64,000 nucleotides of DNA from NCBI RefSeq assembly GCF_029227915.1, contig NC_079883.1, forward strand, positions 12,462,001 through 12,526,000, written 5' to 3'. Below, piece by piece: positions 23,503-36,120 of the stretch. The position numbers and the translations under genes were made by a program. Under the pieces are notes generated by a model that saw only the letters and a program-made list of their open reading frames with translations, had not been told where the DNA came from and did not search any database. Position 1 is the stretch's first letter. Each line of letters opens with the position of its first letter. The stretch is from Hydractinia symbiolongicarpus (taxonomy: Eukaryota > Cnidaria > Hydrozoa > Anthoathecata > Hydractiniidae).

Positions 23503-23622
23503 GTCTACGGCCATACCACGATGAACACACCCGTTCTCGTCTGATCACGGAAGTTAAGCATCGTCGGGCCGGGATAGTACTTGGATGGGGGACCGCCTGG
23601 GAACTCCCGGTGTCATAGGCTT
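23503..23622 (+). rRNA. 5S: 5S rRNA, copy 38 (G113A)
   Basis: Matches copies 34 and 36 in the gene, but its upstream spacer is the copy 37/39 type (CCAACAACCC, CCGAAGAC), marking an exchange point. Confidence 0.95.
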
Positions 23623-24128
23623 TTCATTTTCATTTGTTGCCTTTTCATTTCAATGGCGCTGTGATATATTTCTTGTTATAACAATTAAGGAACGTGGCGG
23701 TTGTTGAAAGTGTTTCCCATGACATTTTCCTACGACATTTTCAGGTGATAGTACGAGAAAAAAGAGCTTTCAAATGCATACAAACTCGGTCTATTGCCGA
23801 TCATCCAATAACCCTGACGGAATGGCAAATAAAATAAAATTCCGCCGCCTTCCGAGGACTTATATCGCAATCACGTTTCGTAACAGCCAAGCGAGGTTTT
23901 ACCTTAGCGTTTAAGTCACCACCGACATTTGGCCGCGCAACTATTCTAAGCTCATTCATTTTGACTTAAGGAGGGGGGCGAGCGCGGACGCAGGCCCCCA
24001 CTACCAGAAATTGTACGGTCGAGTTACTGACGTTTGCAGTAATCGCAGAGGTCAGTAACTCAAAGAAATTAAATAAAAAAATTTGATCACAACGTCAAAA
24101 TAAATTGCACGTATTTGCCCCTACTAAT

Positions 24129-24248
24129 GTCTACGGCCATACCACGATGAACACACCCGTTCTCGTCTGATCACGCAAGTTAAGCATCGTCGGGCCGGGA
24201 TAGTACTTGGATGGGGGACCACCTGCGAACTCCCGGTGTCGTAGTCTT
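24129..24248 (+). rRNA. 5S: 5S rRNA, copy 39 (G48C, G93A, G98C, G117T; degenerate)
   Basis: Same four substitutions and same downstream TTAATGAACG as copy 37, 1251 bp upstream. Confidence 0.9.
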
Positions 24249-24753
24249 TTCATTTTCATTTGTTGCCTTTTCATTTCAATGGCGCTGTGATATATTTCTT
24301 GTTATAACAATTAATGAACGTGGCGGTTGTTGAAAGTGTTTCCTATGACATTTTCCTACGACATTTTCAGGTGATAGTACGAGAAAAAAAAGCTTTCAAA
24401 TGCATACAAACTCGATCTATTGCCGATCATCCAACAACCCTGACGGAATGGCAAATAAAATAAAATTCCGCCGCCTTCCGAAGACTTATATCGCAATCAC
24501 GTTTCGTAACAGCCAAGCGAGGTTTTACCTTAGCGTTTAAGTCACCACCGACATTTGGCCGCGCAACTATTCTAAGCTCATTCATTTTGACTTAAGGAGG
24601 GGGCGAGCGCGGACGCAGGCCCCCACTACCAGAAATTGTACGGTCGAGTTACTGACGTTTGCAGTAATCGCAGAGGTCAGTAACTCAAAGAAATTAAATA
24701 AAAAAATTTGATCACAACGTCAAAATAAATTGCACGTATTTGCCCCTACTAAT

Positions 24754-24873
24754 GTCTACGGCCATACCACGATGAACACACCCGTTCTCGTCTGATCACG
24801 GAAGTTAAGCATCGTCGGGCCGGGATAGTACTTGGATGGGGGACCGCCTGGGAACTCCCAGTGTCGTAGGCTT
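24754..24873 (+). rRNA. 5S: 5S rRNA, copy 40 (G107A)
   Basis: G107A gives C68/A in helix V. Downstream GGCCCTGTG and AATTGAGG are shared with copy 42. Confidence 0.94.
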
Positions 24874-25378
24874 TTCATTTTCATTTGTTGCCTTTTCATT
24901 TCAATGGCCCTGTGATATATTTCTTGTTATAACAATTGAGGAACGTGGCGGTTGTTGAAAGTGTTTCCTATGACATTTTCCTACGACATTTTCAGGTGAT
25001 AGTACGAGAAAAAAGAGCTTTCAAATGCATACAAACTCGATCTATTGCCGATCATTCAATAACCCTGACGGAATGGCAAATAAAATAAAATTCCGCCGCC
25101 TTCCGAGGACTTATATCGCAATCACGTTTCGTAACAGCCAAGCGAGGTTTTACCTTAGCGTTTAAGTCACCACCGACATTTGGCCGCGCAACTACTCTAA
25201 GCTCATTCATTTTGACTTAAGGAGGGGGCGAGCGCGGACGCAGGCCCCCACTACCAGAAATTGTACGGTCGAGTTACTGACGTTTGCAGTAATTGCAGAG
25301 GTCAGTAACTCAAAGAAATTAAATAAAAAAATATGATCACAACGTCAAAATAAATTGCACGTATTTGCCCCTACTAAT

Positions 25379-25498
25379 GTCTACGGCCATACCACGATGA
25401 ACACACCCGTTCTCGTCTGATCACGCAAGTTAAGCATCGTCGGGCCGGGATAGTACTTGGATGGGGGACCGCCTGGGAACTCCCGGTGTCGTAGTCTT
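25379..25498 (+). rRNA. 5S: 5S rRNA, copy 41 (G48C, G117T)
   Basis: Two of the four copy 37/39 changes. Upstream TCATTCAATA and AAATATGATC match copy 43. Confidence 0.93.
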
Positions 25499-26003
25499 TT
25501 CATTTTCATTTGTTGCCTCTTCATTTCAATGAAGCTGTGATATATTTCTTGTTATAACAATTAAGGAACGTGGCGGTTGTTGAAAGTGTTTCCTATGACA
25601 TTTTCCTACGACATTTTCAGGTGATAGTACGAGAAAAAAAAGCTTTCAAATGCATACAAACTCGATCTATTGCCGATCATCCAACAACCCTGACGGAATG
25701 GCAAATAAAATAAAATTCCGCCGCCTTCCGAAGACTTATATCGCAATCACGTTTCGTAACAGCCAAGCGAGGTTTTACCTTAGCGTTTAAGTCACCACCG
25801 ACATTTGGCCGCGCAACTATTCTAAGCTCATTCATTTTGACTTAAGGAGGGGGCGAGCGCGGACGCAGGCCCCCACTACCAGAAATTGTACGGTCGAGTT
25901 ACTGACGTTTGCAGTAATCGCAGAGGTCAGTAACTCAAAGAAATTAAATAAAAAAATTTGATCACAACGTCAAAATAAATTGCACGTATTTGCCCCTACT
26001 AAT

Positions 26004-26123
26004 GTCTACGGCCATACCACGATGAACACACCCGTTCTCGTCTGATCACGGAAGTTAAGCATCGTCGGGCCGGGATAGTACTTGGATGGGGGACCGCCTG
26101 GGAACTCCCAGTGTCGTAGGCTT
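26004..26123 (+). rRNA. 5S: 5S rRNA, copy 42 (G107A)
   Basis: Same as copy 40. Confidence 0.94.
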
Positions 26124-26628
26124 TTCATTTTCATTTGTTGCCTTTTCATTTCAATGGCCCTGTGATATATTTCTTGTTATAACAATTGAGGAACGTGGCG
26201 GTTGTTGAAAGTGTTTCCTATGACATTTTCCTACGACATTTTCAGGTGATAGTACGAGAAAAAAGAGCTTTCAAATGCATACAAACTCGATCTATTGCCG
26301 ATCATTCAATAACCCTGACGGAATGGCAAATAAAATAAAATTCCGCCGCCTTCCGAGGACTTATATCGCAATCACGTTTCGTAACAGCCAAGCGAGGTTT
26401 TACCTTAGCGTTTAAGTCACCACCGACATTTGGCCGCGCAACTATTCTAAGCTCATTCATTTTGACTTAAGGAGGGGGCGAGCGCGGACGCAGGCCCCCA
26501 CTACCAGAAATTGTACGGTCGAGTTACTGACGTTTGCAGTAATTGCAGAGGTCAGTAACTCAAAGAAATTAAATAAAAAAATATGATCACAACGTCAAAA
26601 TAAATTGCACGTATTTGCCCCTACTAAT

Positions 26629-26748
26629 GTCTACGGCCATACCACGATGAACACACCCGTTCTCGTCTGATCACGCAAGTTAAGCATCGTCGGGCCGGGA
26701 TAGTACTTGGATGGGGGACCGCCTGGGAACTCCCGATGTCGTACGCTT
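26629..26748 (+). rRNA. 5S: 5S rRNA, copy 43 (G48C, G108A, G116C)
   Basis: Mismatches in helix III (C29/C48), helix V (C67/A108) and helix I (C3/C116). Likely impaired. Confidence 0.92.
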
Positions 26749-27253
26749 TTCATTTTCATTTGTTGCCTTTTCATTTCAATGGCGCTGTGATATATTTCTT
26801 GTTATAACAATTAAGGAACGTGGCGGTTGTTGAAAGTGTTTCCTATGACATTTTCCTACGACATTTTCAGGTGATAGTACGAGAAAAGAAAGCTTTCAAA
26901 TGCATACAAACTCGATCTATTGCCGATCATCCAACAACCCTGACGGAATGGCAAATAAAATAAAATTCCGCCGCCTTCCGAGGACTTATATCGCAATCAC
27001 GTTTCGTAACAGTCAAGCGAGGTTTTACCTTAGCGTTTAAGTCACCACCGACATTTGGCCGCGCAACTATTCTAAGCTCATTCATTTTGACTTAAGGAGG
27101 GGGCGAGCGCGGACGCAGGCCCCCACTACCAGAAATTGTACGGTCGAGTTACTGACGTTTGCAGTAATCGCAGAGGTCAGTAACTCAAAGAAATGAAATA
27201 AAAAAATTTGATCACAACGTCAAAATAAATTGCACGTATTTGCGCCTACTAAT

Positions 27254-27373
27254 GTCTACGGCCATACCACGATGAACACACCCGTTCTCGTCTGATCACG
27301 GAAGTTAAGCATCGTCGGGCCGGGATAGTACTTGGATGGGGGACCGCCTGGGAACTCCCGGTGTCGTAGGCTT
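27254..27373 (+). rRNA. 5S: 5S rRNA, copy 44
   Basis: Identical to copy 1. The second T run downstream is T3 rather than T4, giving a 624-bp unit. Confidence 0.97.
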
Positions 27374-27877
27374 TTCATTTCATTTGTTGCCTTTTCATTT
27401 CAATGGCCCTGTGATATATTTCTTGTTATAACAATTAAGGAACGTGGCGGTTGTTGAAAGTGTTTCCTATGACATTTTCCTACGACATTTTCAGGTGATA
27501 GTACGAGAAAAAAGAGCTTTCAAATGCATACAAATTCGATCTATTGCCGATCATCGAATAACCCTGACGGAATGGCAAATAAAATAAAATTCCGCCGCCT
27601 TCCGAGGACTTATATCGCAATCACGTTTCGTAACAGCCAAGCGAGGTTTTACCTTAGCGTTTAAGTCACCACCGATATTTGGCCGCGCAACTATTCTAAG
27701 CTCATTCATTTTGACTTAAGGAGGGGGCGAGCGCGGACGCAGGCCCCCACTACCAGAAATTGTACGGTCGAGTTACTGACGTTTGCAGTAATCGTAGAGG
27801 TCAGTAACTCAAAGAAATTGAATAAAAAAATTTGATCACAACGTCAAAATAAATTGCACGTATTTGCCCCTACTAAT

Positions 27878-27997
27878 GTCTACGGCCATACCACGATGAA
27901 CACACCCGTTCTCGTCAGATCACGGAAGTTAAGCATCGTCGGGCCGGGATAGTACTTGGATGGGGGACCGCCTGGGATCTCCCGGTGTCGTAGGCTT
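27878..27997 (+). rRNA. 5S: 5S rRNA, copy 45 (T40A, A101T)
   Basis: T40A in loop C and A101T in loop E. Downstream GGCCCTGTG and AATTGAGG recall copies 40 and 42. Confidence 0.94.
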
Positions 27998-28502
27998 TTC
28001 ATTTTCATTTGTTGCCTTTTCATTTCAATGGCCCTGTGATATATTTCTTGTTATAACAATTGAGGAACGTGGCGGTTGTTGAAAGTGTTTCCTATGACAT
28101 TTTCCTACGACATTTTCAGGTGATAGTACGAGAAAAAAGAGCTTTCAAATGCATACAAACTCGATCTATTGCCGATCATCCAATAACCCTGACGGAATGG
28201 CAAATAAAATAAAATTCCGCCGCCTTCCGAGGACTTATATCGCAATCACGTTTCGTAACAGCCAAGCGAGGTTTTACCTTAGCGTTTAAGTCACCACCGA
28301 CATTTGGCCGCGCAACTATTCTAAGCTCATTCATTTTGACTTAAGGAGGGGGCGAGCGCGGACGCAGGCCCCCACTACCAGAAATTGTACGGTCGAGTTA
28401 CTGACGTTTGCAGTAATCGCAGAGGTCAGTAACTCAAAGAAATTAAATAAAAAAATTTGATCACAACGTCAAAATAAATTACACGTATTTGCCCCTACTA
28501 AT

Positions 28503-28622
28503 GTCTACGGCCATACCACGATGAACACACCCGTTCTCGTCTGATCACGCAAGTTAAGCATCGTCGGGCCGGGATAGTACTTGGATGGGGGACCGCCTGG
28601 GAACTCCCGGTGTCGTAGGCTT
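28503..28622 (+). rRNA. 5S: 5S rRNA, copy 46 (G48C)
   Basis: G48C breaks C29-G48 of helix III; the same change is in 37, 39, 41 and 43. Confidence 0.95.
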
Positions 28623-29127
28623 TTCATTTTCATTTGTTGCCTTTTCATTTCAATGGCGCTGTGATATATTTCTTGTTATAACAATTAAGGAACGTGGCGG
28701 TTGTTGAAAGTGTTTCCTATGAAATTTTCCTACGACATTTTCAGGTGATAGTACGAGAAAAAAAAGCTTTCAAATGCATACAAACTCGATCTATTGCCGA
28801 TCATCCAATAACCCTGACGGAATGGCAAATAAAATAAAATTCCGCCGCCTTCCGAGGACTTATATCGCAATCACGTTTCGTAACAGCCAAGCGAGGTTTT
28901 ACCTTAGCGTTTAAGTCACCACCGACATTTGGCCGCGCAACTATTCTAAGCTCATTCATTTTGACTTAAGGAGGGGGCGAGCGCGGACGCAGGCCCCCAC
29001 TACCAGAAATTGTACGGTCGAGTTACTGACGTTTGCAGTAATCGCAGAGGTCAGTAACTCAAAGAAATTAAATAAAAAAATTTGATCACAACGTCAAAAT
29101 AAATTGCACGTATTTGCCCCTACTAAT

Positions 29128-29247
29128 GTCTACGGCCATACCACGATGAACACACCCGTTCTCGTCTGATCACGGAAGTTAAGCATCGTCGGGCCGGGAT
29201 AGTACTTGGATGGGGGACCGCCTGGGAACTCCCGGTGTCGTAGGCTT
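29128..29247 (+). rRNA. 5S: 5S rRNA, copy 47
   Basis: Identical to copy 1. Confidence 0.97.
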
Positions 29248-29752
29248 TTCATTTTCATTTGTTGCCTTTTCATTTCAATGGCGCTGTGATATATTTCTTG
29301 TTATAACAATTAAGGAACGTGGCGGTTGTTGAAAGTGTTTCCTATGACATTTTCCTACGACATTTTCAGGTGATAGTACGAGAAAAAAGAGCTTTTAAAT
29401 GCATACAAACTCGATCTATTGCCGATCATCCAATAACCCTGACGGAATGGCAAATAAAATAAAATTCCGCCGCTTTCCGAGGACTTATATCGCAATCACG
29501 TTTCGTAACAGCCAAGCGAGGTTTTACCTTAGCGTTTAAGTCACCACCGACATTTGGCCGCGCAACTATTCTAAGCTCATTCATTTTGACTTAAGGAGGG
29601 GGCGAGCGCGGACGCAGGCCCCCACTACCAGAAATTGTACGGTCGAGTTACTGACGTTTGCAGTAATCGCAGAGGTCAGTAACTCAAAGAAATTAAATAA
29701 AAAAATTTGATCACAACGTCAAAATAAATTGCACGTATTTGCCCCTACTAAT

Positions 29753-29872
29753 GTCTACGGCCATACCACGATGAACACACCCGTTCTCGTCTGATCACGG
29801 AAGTTAAGCATCATCGGGCCGGGATAGTACTTGGATGGGGGACCGCCTGGGAACTCCCGGTGTCGTAGGCTT
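29753..29872 (+). rRNA. 5S: 5S rRNA, copy 48 (G61A, broken first terminator)
   Basis: G61A breaks C17-G61 of helix II and lies in box A. The first stop reads TTTCC; the next T4 run is 29877-29880, so transcripts may run a few bases long. Confidence 0.94.
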
Positions 29873-30375
29873 TCCATTTTCATTTGTTGCCTTTTCATTT
29901 CCATGGCGCTGTGATATATTTCTTGTTATAACAATTAAGGAACGTGGCGGTTGTTGAAAGTGTTTCCTATGACATTTTCCTACGACATTTTCAGGTGATA
30001 GTACGAGAAAAAAGAGCTTTCAAATGCATACAAACTCGATCTATTGCCGATCATGCAATAACCCTGACGGAATGGCAAATAAAATAAAATTCCGCCGCCT
30101 TCCGAGGAGTTATATCGCAATTACGTTTCGTAACAGCCAAGCGAGGTTTTACCTTAGCGTTTAAGTCACCACCCACATTTGGCCGCGCAACTATTCTAAG
30201 CTCATTCATTTTGACTTAAGGAGGGGCGAGCGCGGACGCAGGCCCCCACTACCAGAAATTGTACGGTCGAGTTACTGACGTTTGCAGTAATCGCAGAGGT
30301 CAGTATCTCAAAGAAAATAAATAAAAAAATTTGATCACAACGTCAAAATAAATTGCACGTATTTGCTTCACTAAT

Positions 30376-30495
30376 GTCTACGGCCATACCACGATGAACA
30401 CACCCGTTCTCGTCTGATCACGGAAGTTAAGCATCGTCGGGCCGGGATAGTACTTGGATGGGGGACCGCCTGGGAACTCCCGGTGTCGTAGGCTT
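30376..30495 (+). rRNA. 5S: 5S rRNA, copy 49
   Basis: Identical to copy 1. Its upstream spacer is the most divergent: GGGGCGAGC, CAGTATCTC (weakening the 11-bp hairpin), and TTTGCTTCAC, 2 bp short in total. Confidence 0.97.
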
Positions 30496-31000
30496 TTCAT
30501 TTTCATTTGTTGCCTTTTCATTTCAATGGCGCTGTGATATATTTCTTGTTATAACAATTAAGGAACGTGGCGGTTGTTGAAAGTGTTTCCTATGACATTT
30601 TCCTACGACATTTTCAGGTGATAGTACGAGAAAAAAGAGCTTTCAAATGCATACAAACTCGATCTATTGCCGATCATCCAATAACCCTGACGGAATGGCA
30701 AATAAAATAAAATTCCGCCGCCTTCCGAGGTCTGATATCGCAATCACGTTTCGTAACAGCCAAGCGAGGTTTTACCTTAGCGTTTAAGTCACCACCGACA
30801 TTTGGCCGCGCAACTATTCTAAGCTCATTCATTTTGACTTAAGGAGGGGGCGAGCGCGGACACAGGCCCCCACTACCAGAAATTGTACGGTCGAGTTACT
30901 GACGTTTGCAGTAATCGCAGAGGTCAGTAACTCAAAGAAATTAAATAAAAAAATTTGATCACAACGTCAAAATAAATTGCACGTATTTGCCCCTACTAAT

Positions 31001-31120
31001 GTCTACGGCCATACCACGATGAACACACCCGTTCTCGTCTGATCACGGAAGTTAAGCATCGTCGGGCCGGGATAGTACTTGGATGGGGGACCGCCTGGGA
31101 ACTCCCGGTGTCGTAGGCTT
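31001..31120 (+). rRNA. 5S: 5S rRNA, copy 50
   Basis: Identical to copy 1. The spacer after it has GTGATAATTCG. Confidence 0.97.
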
Positions 31121-31625
31121 TTCATTTTCATTTGTTGCCTTTTCATTTCAATGGCGCTGTGATATATTTCTTGTTATAACAATTAAGGAACGTGGCGGTT
31201 GTTGAAAGTGTTTCCTATGACATTTTCCTACGACATTTTCAGGTGATAATTCGAGAAAAAAGAGCTTTCAAATGCATACAAACTCGATCTATTGCCAATC
31301 ATCCAATAACCCTGACGGAATGGCAAATAAAATAAAATTCCGCCGCCTTCCGAGGACTTATATCGCAATCACGTTTCGTAACAGCCAAGCGAGGTTTTAC
31401 CTTAGCGTTTAAGTCACCACCGACATTTGGCCGCGAAACTATTCTAAGCTCATTCATTTTGACTTAAGGAGGGGGCAAGCGCGGACGCAGGCCCCCACTA
31501 CCAGAAATTGTACGGTCGAGTTACTGACGTTTGCAATAATCGCAGAGGTCAGTAACTCAAAGAAATTAAATAAAAAAATTTGATCACAACGTCAAAATAA
31601 ATTGCACGTATTTGCCTTTACTAAT

Positions 31626-31745
31626 GTCTACGGCCATACCACGATGAACACACCCGTTCTCGTCTGATCACGGAAGTTAAGCATCGTCGGGCCGGGATAG
31701 TACTTGGATGGGGAACCGCCTGGGAACTCCCGGTGTCGTAGGCTT
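31626..31745 (+). rRNA. 5S: 5S rRNA, copy 51 (G89A, broken first terminator)
   Basis: G89A lies in loop D within box C. The first stop reads TTTAC, so the next T4 (31750-31753) should serve. Confidence 0.94.
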
Positions 31746-32250
31746 TACATTTTCATTTGTTGCCTTTTCATTTCAATGGCGCTGTGATATGTTTCTTGTT
31801 ATAACAATTAAGGAACGTGGCGGTTGTTGAAAGTGTTTCCTATGACATTTTCCTACGACATTTTCAGGTGATAGTAGGAGAAAAAAGAGCTTTCAAATGC
31901 ATACAAACTCGATCTATTGCCGATCATCCAATAACCCTGACGGAATGGCAAATAAAATAAAATTCCGCCGCCTTCCGAGGACTTATATCGCAATCACGTT
32001 TCGTAACAGCCAAGCGAGGTCTTACCTTAGCGTTTAAGTCACCACCGACATTTGGCCGCGCAACTATTCTAAGCTCATTCATTTTGACTTAAGGAGGGGG
32101 CGAGCGCGGACGCAGGCCCCCACTACCAGAAATTGTACGGTCGAGTTACTGACGTTTGCAGTAATCGCAGAGGTCAGTAACTCAAAGAAATTAAATAAAA
32201 AAATTTGATCACAACGTCAAAATAAATTGCACGTATTTGCCCCTACTAAT

Positions 32251-32370
32251 GTCTACGGCCATACCACGATGAACACACCCGCTCTCGTCTGATCACGGAA
32301 GTTAAGCATCGTCGGGCCGGGATAGTACTTGGATGGGGGACCGCCTGGGAACTCCCGGTGTCGTAGGCTT
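32251..32370 (+). rRNA. 5S: 5S rRNA, copy 52 (T32C)
   Basis: T32C replaces U32-A45 at the end of helix III with C/A. Confidence 0.95.
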
Positions 32371-32875
32371 TTCATTTTCATTTGTTGCCTTTTCATTTCA
32401 ATGGCGCTGTGGTATATTTCTTGTTATAACAATTAAGGAACTTGGCGGTTGTTGAAAGTGTTTCCTATGACATTTTCCTACGACATTTTCAGGTGATAGT
32501 ACGACAAAAAAGAGCTTTCAAATGCATACAAACTCGATCTATTGCCGATCATCCAATAACCCTGACGGAATGGCAAATAAAATAAAATTCCGCCGCCTTC
32601 CGAGGACTTATATCGCAATCACGTTTCGTAACAGCCAAGCGAGGTTTTACCTTAGCGTTTAAGTCACCACCGACATTTGGCCGCGCAACTATTCTAAGCT
32701 CATTCATTTTGACTTAAGGAGGGGGCGAGCGCGGACGCAGGCCCCCACTACCAGAAATTGTACGGTCGAGTTACTGACGTTTGCAGTAATCGCAGAGGTC
32801 AGTAACTCAAAGAAATTAAATAAAAAAATTTGAGCACAACGTCAAAATAAATTGCACGTATTTGCCCCTACTAAT

Positions 32876-32995
32876 GTCTACGGCCATACCACGATGAACA
32901 CACCCGTTCTCGTCTGATCACGGAAGTTAAGCATCGTCGGGCCGGGATAGTACTTGGATGGGGGACCGCCTGGGAACTCCCGGTGTCGTAGGCTT
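32876..32995 (+). rRNA. 5S: 5S rRNA, copy 53
   Basis: Identical to copy 1. TTTGAGCAC upstream is private. Confidence 0.97.
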
Positions 32996-33500
32996 TTCAT
33001 TTTCATTTGTTGCCTTTTCATTTCAATGGCGCTGTGATATATTTCTTGTTATAACAAATAAGGAACGTGGCGGTTGTTGAAAGTGTTTCCTATGACATTT
33101 TCCTACGACATTTTCAGGTGATAGTACGAGAAAAAAGAGCTTTCAAATGCATACAAACTCGATCTATTGCCGATCATACAATAACCCTGACGGAATGGCA
33201 AATAAAATAAAATTCCGCCGCCTTCCGAGGACTTATATCGCAATCACGTTTCGTAACAGCCAAGCGAGGTTTTACCTTAGCGTTTAAGTCACCACCGACA
33301 TTTGGCCGCGCAACAATTCTAAGCTCATTCATTCTGACTTAAGGAGGGGGCGAGCGCGGACGCAGGCCCCCACTACCAGAAATTGTACGGTCGAGTTACT
33401 GACGTTTGCAGTAATCGCAGAGGTCAGTAACTCAAAGAAATTAAATAAAAAAATTTGATCACAACGTCAAAATAAATTGCACGTATTTGCCCCTACTAAT

Positions 33501-33620
33501 GTCTACGGCCATACCACGATGAACACACCCGTTCTCGTCTGATCACGGAAGTTAAGCTTCGTCGGGCCGGGATAGTACTTGGATGGGGGACCGCCTGGGA
33601 ACTCCCGGTGTCGTAGGCTT
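33501..33620 (+). rRNA. 5S: 5S rRNA, copy 54 (A58T)
   Basis: A58T gives U20/U58 in helix II and alters box A. Sister of copy 55. Confidence 0.95.
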
Positions 33621-34125
33621 TTCATTTTCATTTGTTGCCTTTTCATTTCAATGGCGCTGTGATATATTTCTTGTTATAACAATTAAGGAACGTGGCGGTT
33701 GTTGAAAGTGTTTCCTATGACATTTTCCTACGACATTTTCAGGTGATAGTACGAGAAAAAAGAGCTTTCAAATGCATACAAACTCGATCTATTGCCGATC
33801 ATCCAATAACCCTGACGGAATGGCAAATAAAGTAAAATTCCGCCGCCTTCCGAGGACTTATATCGCAATCACGTTTCGTAACAGCCAAGCGAGGTTTTAC
33901 CTTAGCGTTTAAGTCACCACCGACATTTGGCCGCGCAACAATTCTAAGCTCATTCATTCTGACTTAAGGAGGGGGCGAGCGCGGACGCAGGCCCCCACTA
34001 CCAGAAATTGTACGGTCGAGTTACTGACGTTTGCAGTAATCGCAGAGGTCAGTAACTCAAAGAAATTAAATAAAAAAATTTGATCACAACGTCAAAATAA
34101 ATTGCACGTATTTGCCCCTACTAAT

Positions 34126-34245
34126 GTCTACGGCCATACCACGATGAACACACCCGTTCTCGTCTGATCACGGAAGTTAAGCTTCGTCGGGCCGGGATAG
34201 TACTTGGATGGGGGACCGCCTGGGAACTCCCGGTGTCGTAGGCTT
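34126..34245 (+). rRNA. 5S: 5S rRNA, copy 55 (A58T)
   Basis: Same variant as copy 54, one unit away. Confidence 0.95.
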
Positions 34246-34750
34246 TTCATTTTCATTTGTTGCCTTTTCATTTCAATGGCGCTGTGATATATTTCTTGTT
34301 ATAACAATTAAGGAACGTGGCGGTTGTTGAAAGTGTTTCCTATGACATTTTCCTACGACATTTTCAGGTGATAGTACGAGAAAAAAGAGCTTTCAAATGC
34401 ATACAAACTCGATCTATTGCCGATCATCCAATAACCCTGACGGAATGGCAAATAAAGTAAAATTCCGCCGCCTTCCGAGGACTTATATCGCAATCACGTT
34501 TCGTAACAGCCAAGCGAGGTTTTACCTTAGCGTTTAAGTCACCACCGACATTTGGCCGCGCAACAAATCTAAGCTCATTCATTCTGACTTAAGGAGGGGG
34601 CCAGCGCGGACGCAGGCCCCCACTACCAGAAATTGTACGGTCGAGTTACTGACGTTTGCAGTAATCGCAGAGGTCAGTAACTCAAAGAAATTAAATAAAA
34701 AAATTTGATCACAACGTCAAAATAAATTGCACGTATTTGCCCCTACTAAT

Positions 34751-34870
34751 GTCTACGGCCATACCACGATGAACACACCCGTTCTCGTCTGATCACGGAA
34801 GTTAAGCATCGTCGGGCCGGGATAGTACTTGGATGGGGGACCGCCTGGGAACTCCCGGTGTCGTTGGCTT
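34751..34870 (+). rRNA. 5S: 5S rRNA, copy 56 (A115T)
   Basis: A115T gives U4/U115 in helix I. Upstream ATTCTGAC is shared with 54 and 55. Confidence 0.95.
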
Positions 34871-35375
34871 TTCATTTTCATTTGTTGCCTTTTCATTTCA
34901 ATAGCGCTGTGATATATTTCTTGTTATAACAATTAAGGAACGTGGCGGTTGTTGAAAGTGTTTCCTATGACATTTTCCTACGACATTTTCAGGTGATAGT
35001 ACGAGAAAAAAGAGCTTTCAATTGCATACAAACTCGATCTATTGCCGATCATCCAATAACCCTGACGGAATGGCAAATAAAGTAAAATTCCGCCGCCTTC
35101 CGAGGACTTATATCGCAATCACGTTTCGTAACAGCCAAGCGAGGTTTTACCTTAGCGTTTAAGTCACCGCCGACATTTGGCCGCACAACTATTCTAAGCT
35201 CATTCATTTTGACTTAAGGAGGGGGCGAGCGCGGACGCAGGCCCCCACTACCAGAAATTGTACGGTCGAGTTACTGACGTTTGCAGTAATCGCAGAGGTC
35301 AGTAACTCAAAGAAATTAAATAAAAAAATTTGATCACAACGTCAAAATAAATTGCACGTATTTGCCCCTGCTAAT

Positions 35376-35495
35376 GTCTACGGCCATACCACGATGAACA
35401 CACCCGTTCTCGTCTGATCACGGAAGTTAAGCATCGTCGGGCCGGGTTAGTACTTGAATGGGGGACCGCCTGGGAACTCCCGGTGTCGTAGGCTT
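35376..35495 (+). rRNA. 5S: 5S rRNA, copy 57 (A72T, G82A)
   Basis: A72T breaks A72-U103 of helix V in the intermediate element; G82A breaks G82-C94 of helix IV in box C. Confidence 0.93.
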
Positions 35496-36000
35496 TTCAT
35501 TTTCATTTGTTGCCTTTTCATTTCAATGGCGCTCTGATATATTTCTTGTTATAACAATTAAGGAACGTGGCGGTTGTTGAAAGTGTTTCCTATGACATTT
35601 TCCTACGACATTTTCAGGTGATAGTACGAGAAAAAAGAGCTTTCAAATGCATACAAACTCGATCTATTGCCGATCATCCAATAACCCTGACGGAATGGCA
35701 AATAAAATAAAATTCCGCCGCCTTCCGAGGACTTATATCGCAATCACGTTTCGTAACAGCCAAGCGAGGTTTTACCTTAGCGTTTAAGTCACCACCGACA
35801 TTTGGCCGCGCAACTATTCTAAGCTCATTCATTTTGACTTAAGGAGGGGGCAAGCGCGGACGCAGGCCCCCACTACCAGAAATTGTACGGTCGAGTTACT
35901 GACGTTTGCAGTAATCGCAGAGGTCAGTAACTCAAAGAAATTAAATAAAAAAATTTGATCACAACGTCAAAATAAATTGCACGTATTTGCCCCTGCTATT

Positions 36001-36120
36001 GTCTACGGCCATACCACGATGAACACACCCGTTCTCGTCTGATCACGGAAGTTAAGCATCGTCGGGCCGGGATAGTACTTGGATGGGGGACCGCCTGGGA
36101 ACTCCCGGTGTCGTAGGCTT
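36001..36120 (+). rRNA. 5S: 5S rRNA, copy 58
   Basis: Identical to copy 1, with leader CCTGCTATT. Confidence 0.97.

Larger units (their letters stand above)
20375..26748 (+). repeat. Two-unit higher-order repeats, copies 33-43
   Basis: Variants alternate at 1250-1251 bp. Copies 33 and 35 share C46A and G99A. Copies 34, 36 and 38 share G113A with downstream CCCATGAC and ACTCGGTC. Copies 37 and 39 share G48C, G93A, G98C and G117T; copy 41 keeps two of these and copy 43 one. Copies 40 and 42 share G107A. Successive two-unit duplications, each replacing one partner, would produce this. Confidence 0.85.
33501..34750 (+). repeat. Single-unit duplication, copies 54 and 55
   Basis: Copies 54 and 55 both carry A58T and the upstream pair CAACAATTC and ATTCTGAC. 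The spacer before copy 56 keeps ATTCTGAC but its gene does not carry A58T. The AAATAAAGTAAAA marker begins after copy 54. Confidence 0.75.
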
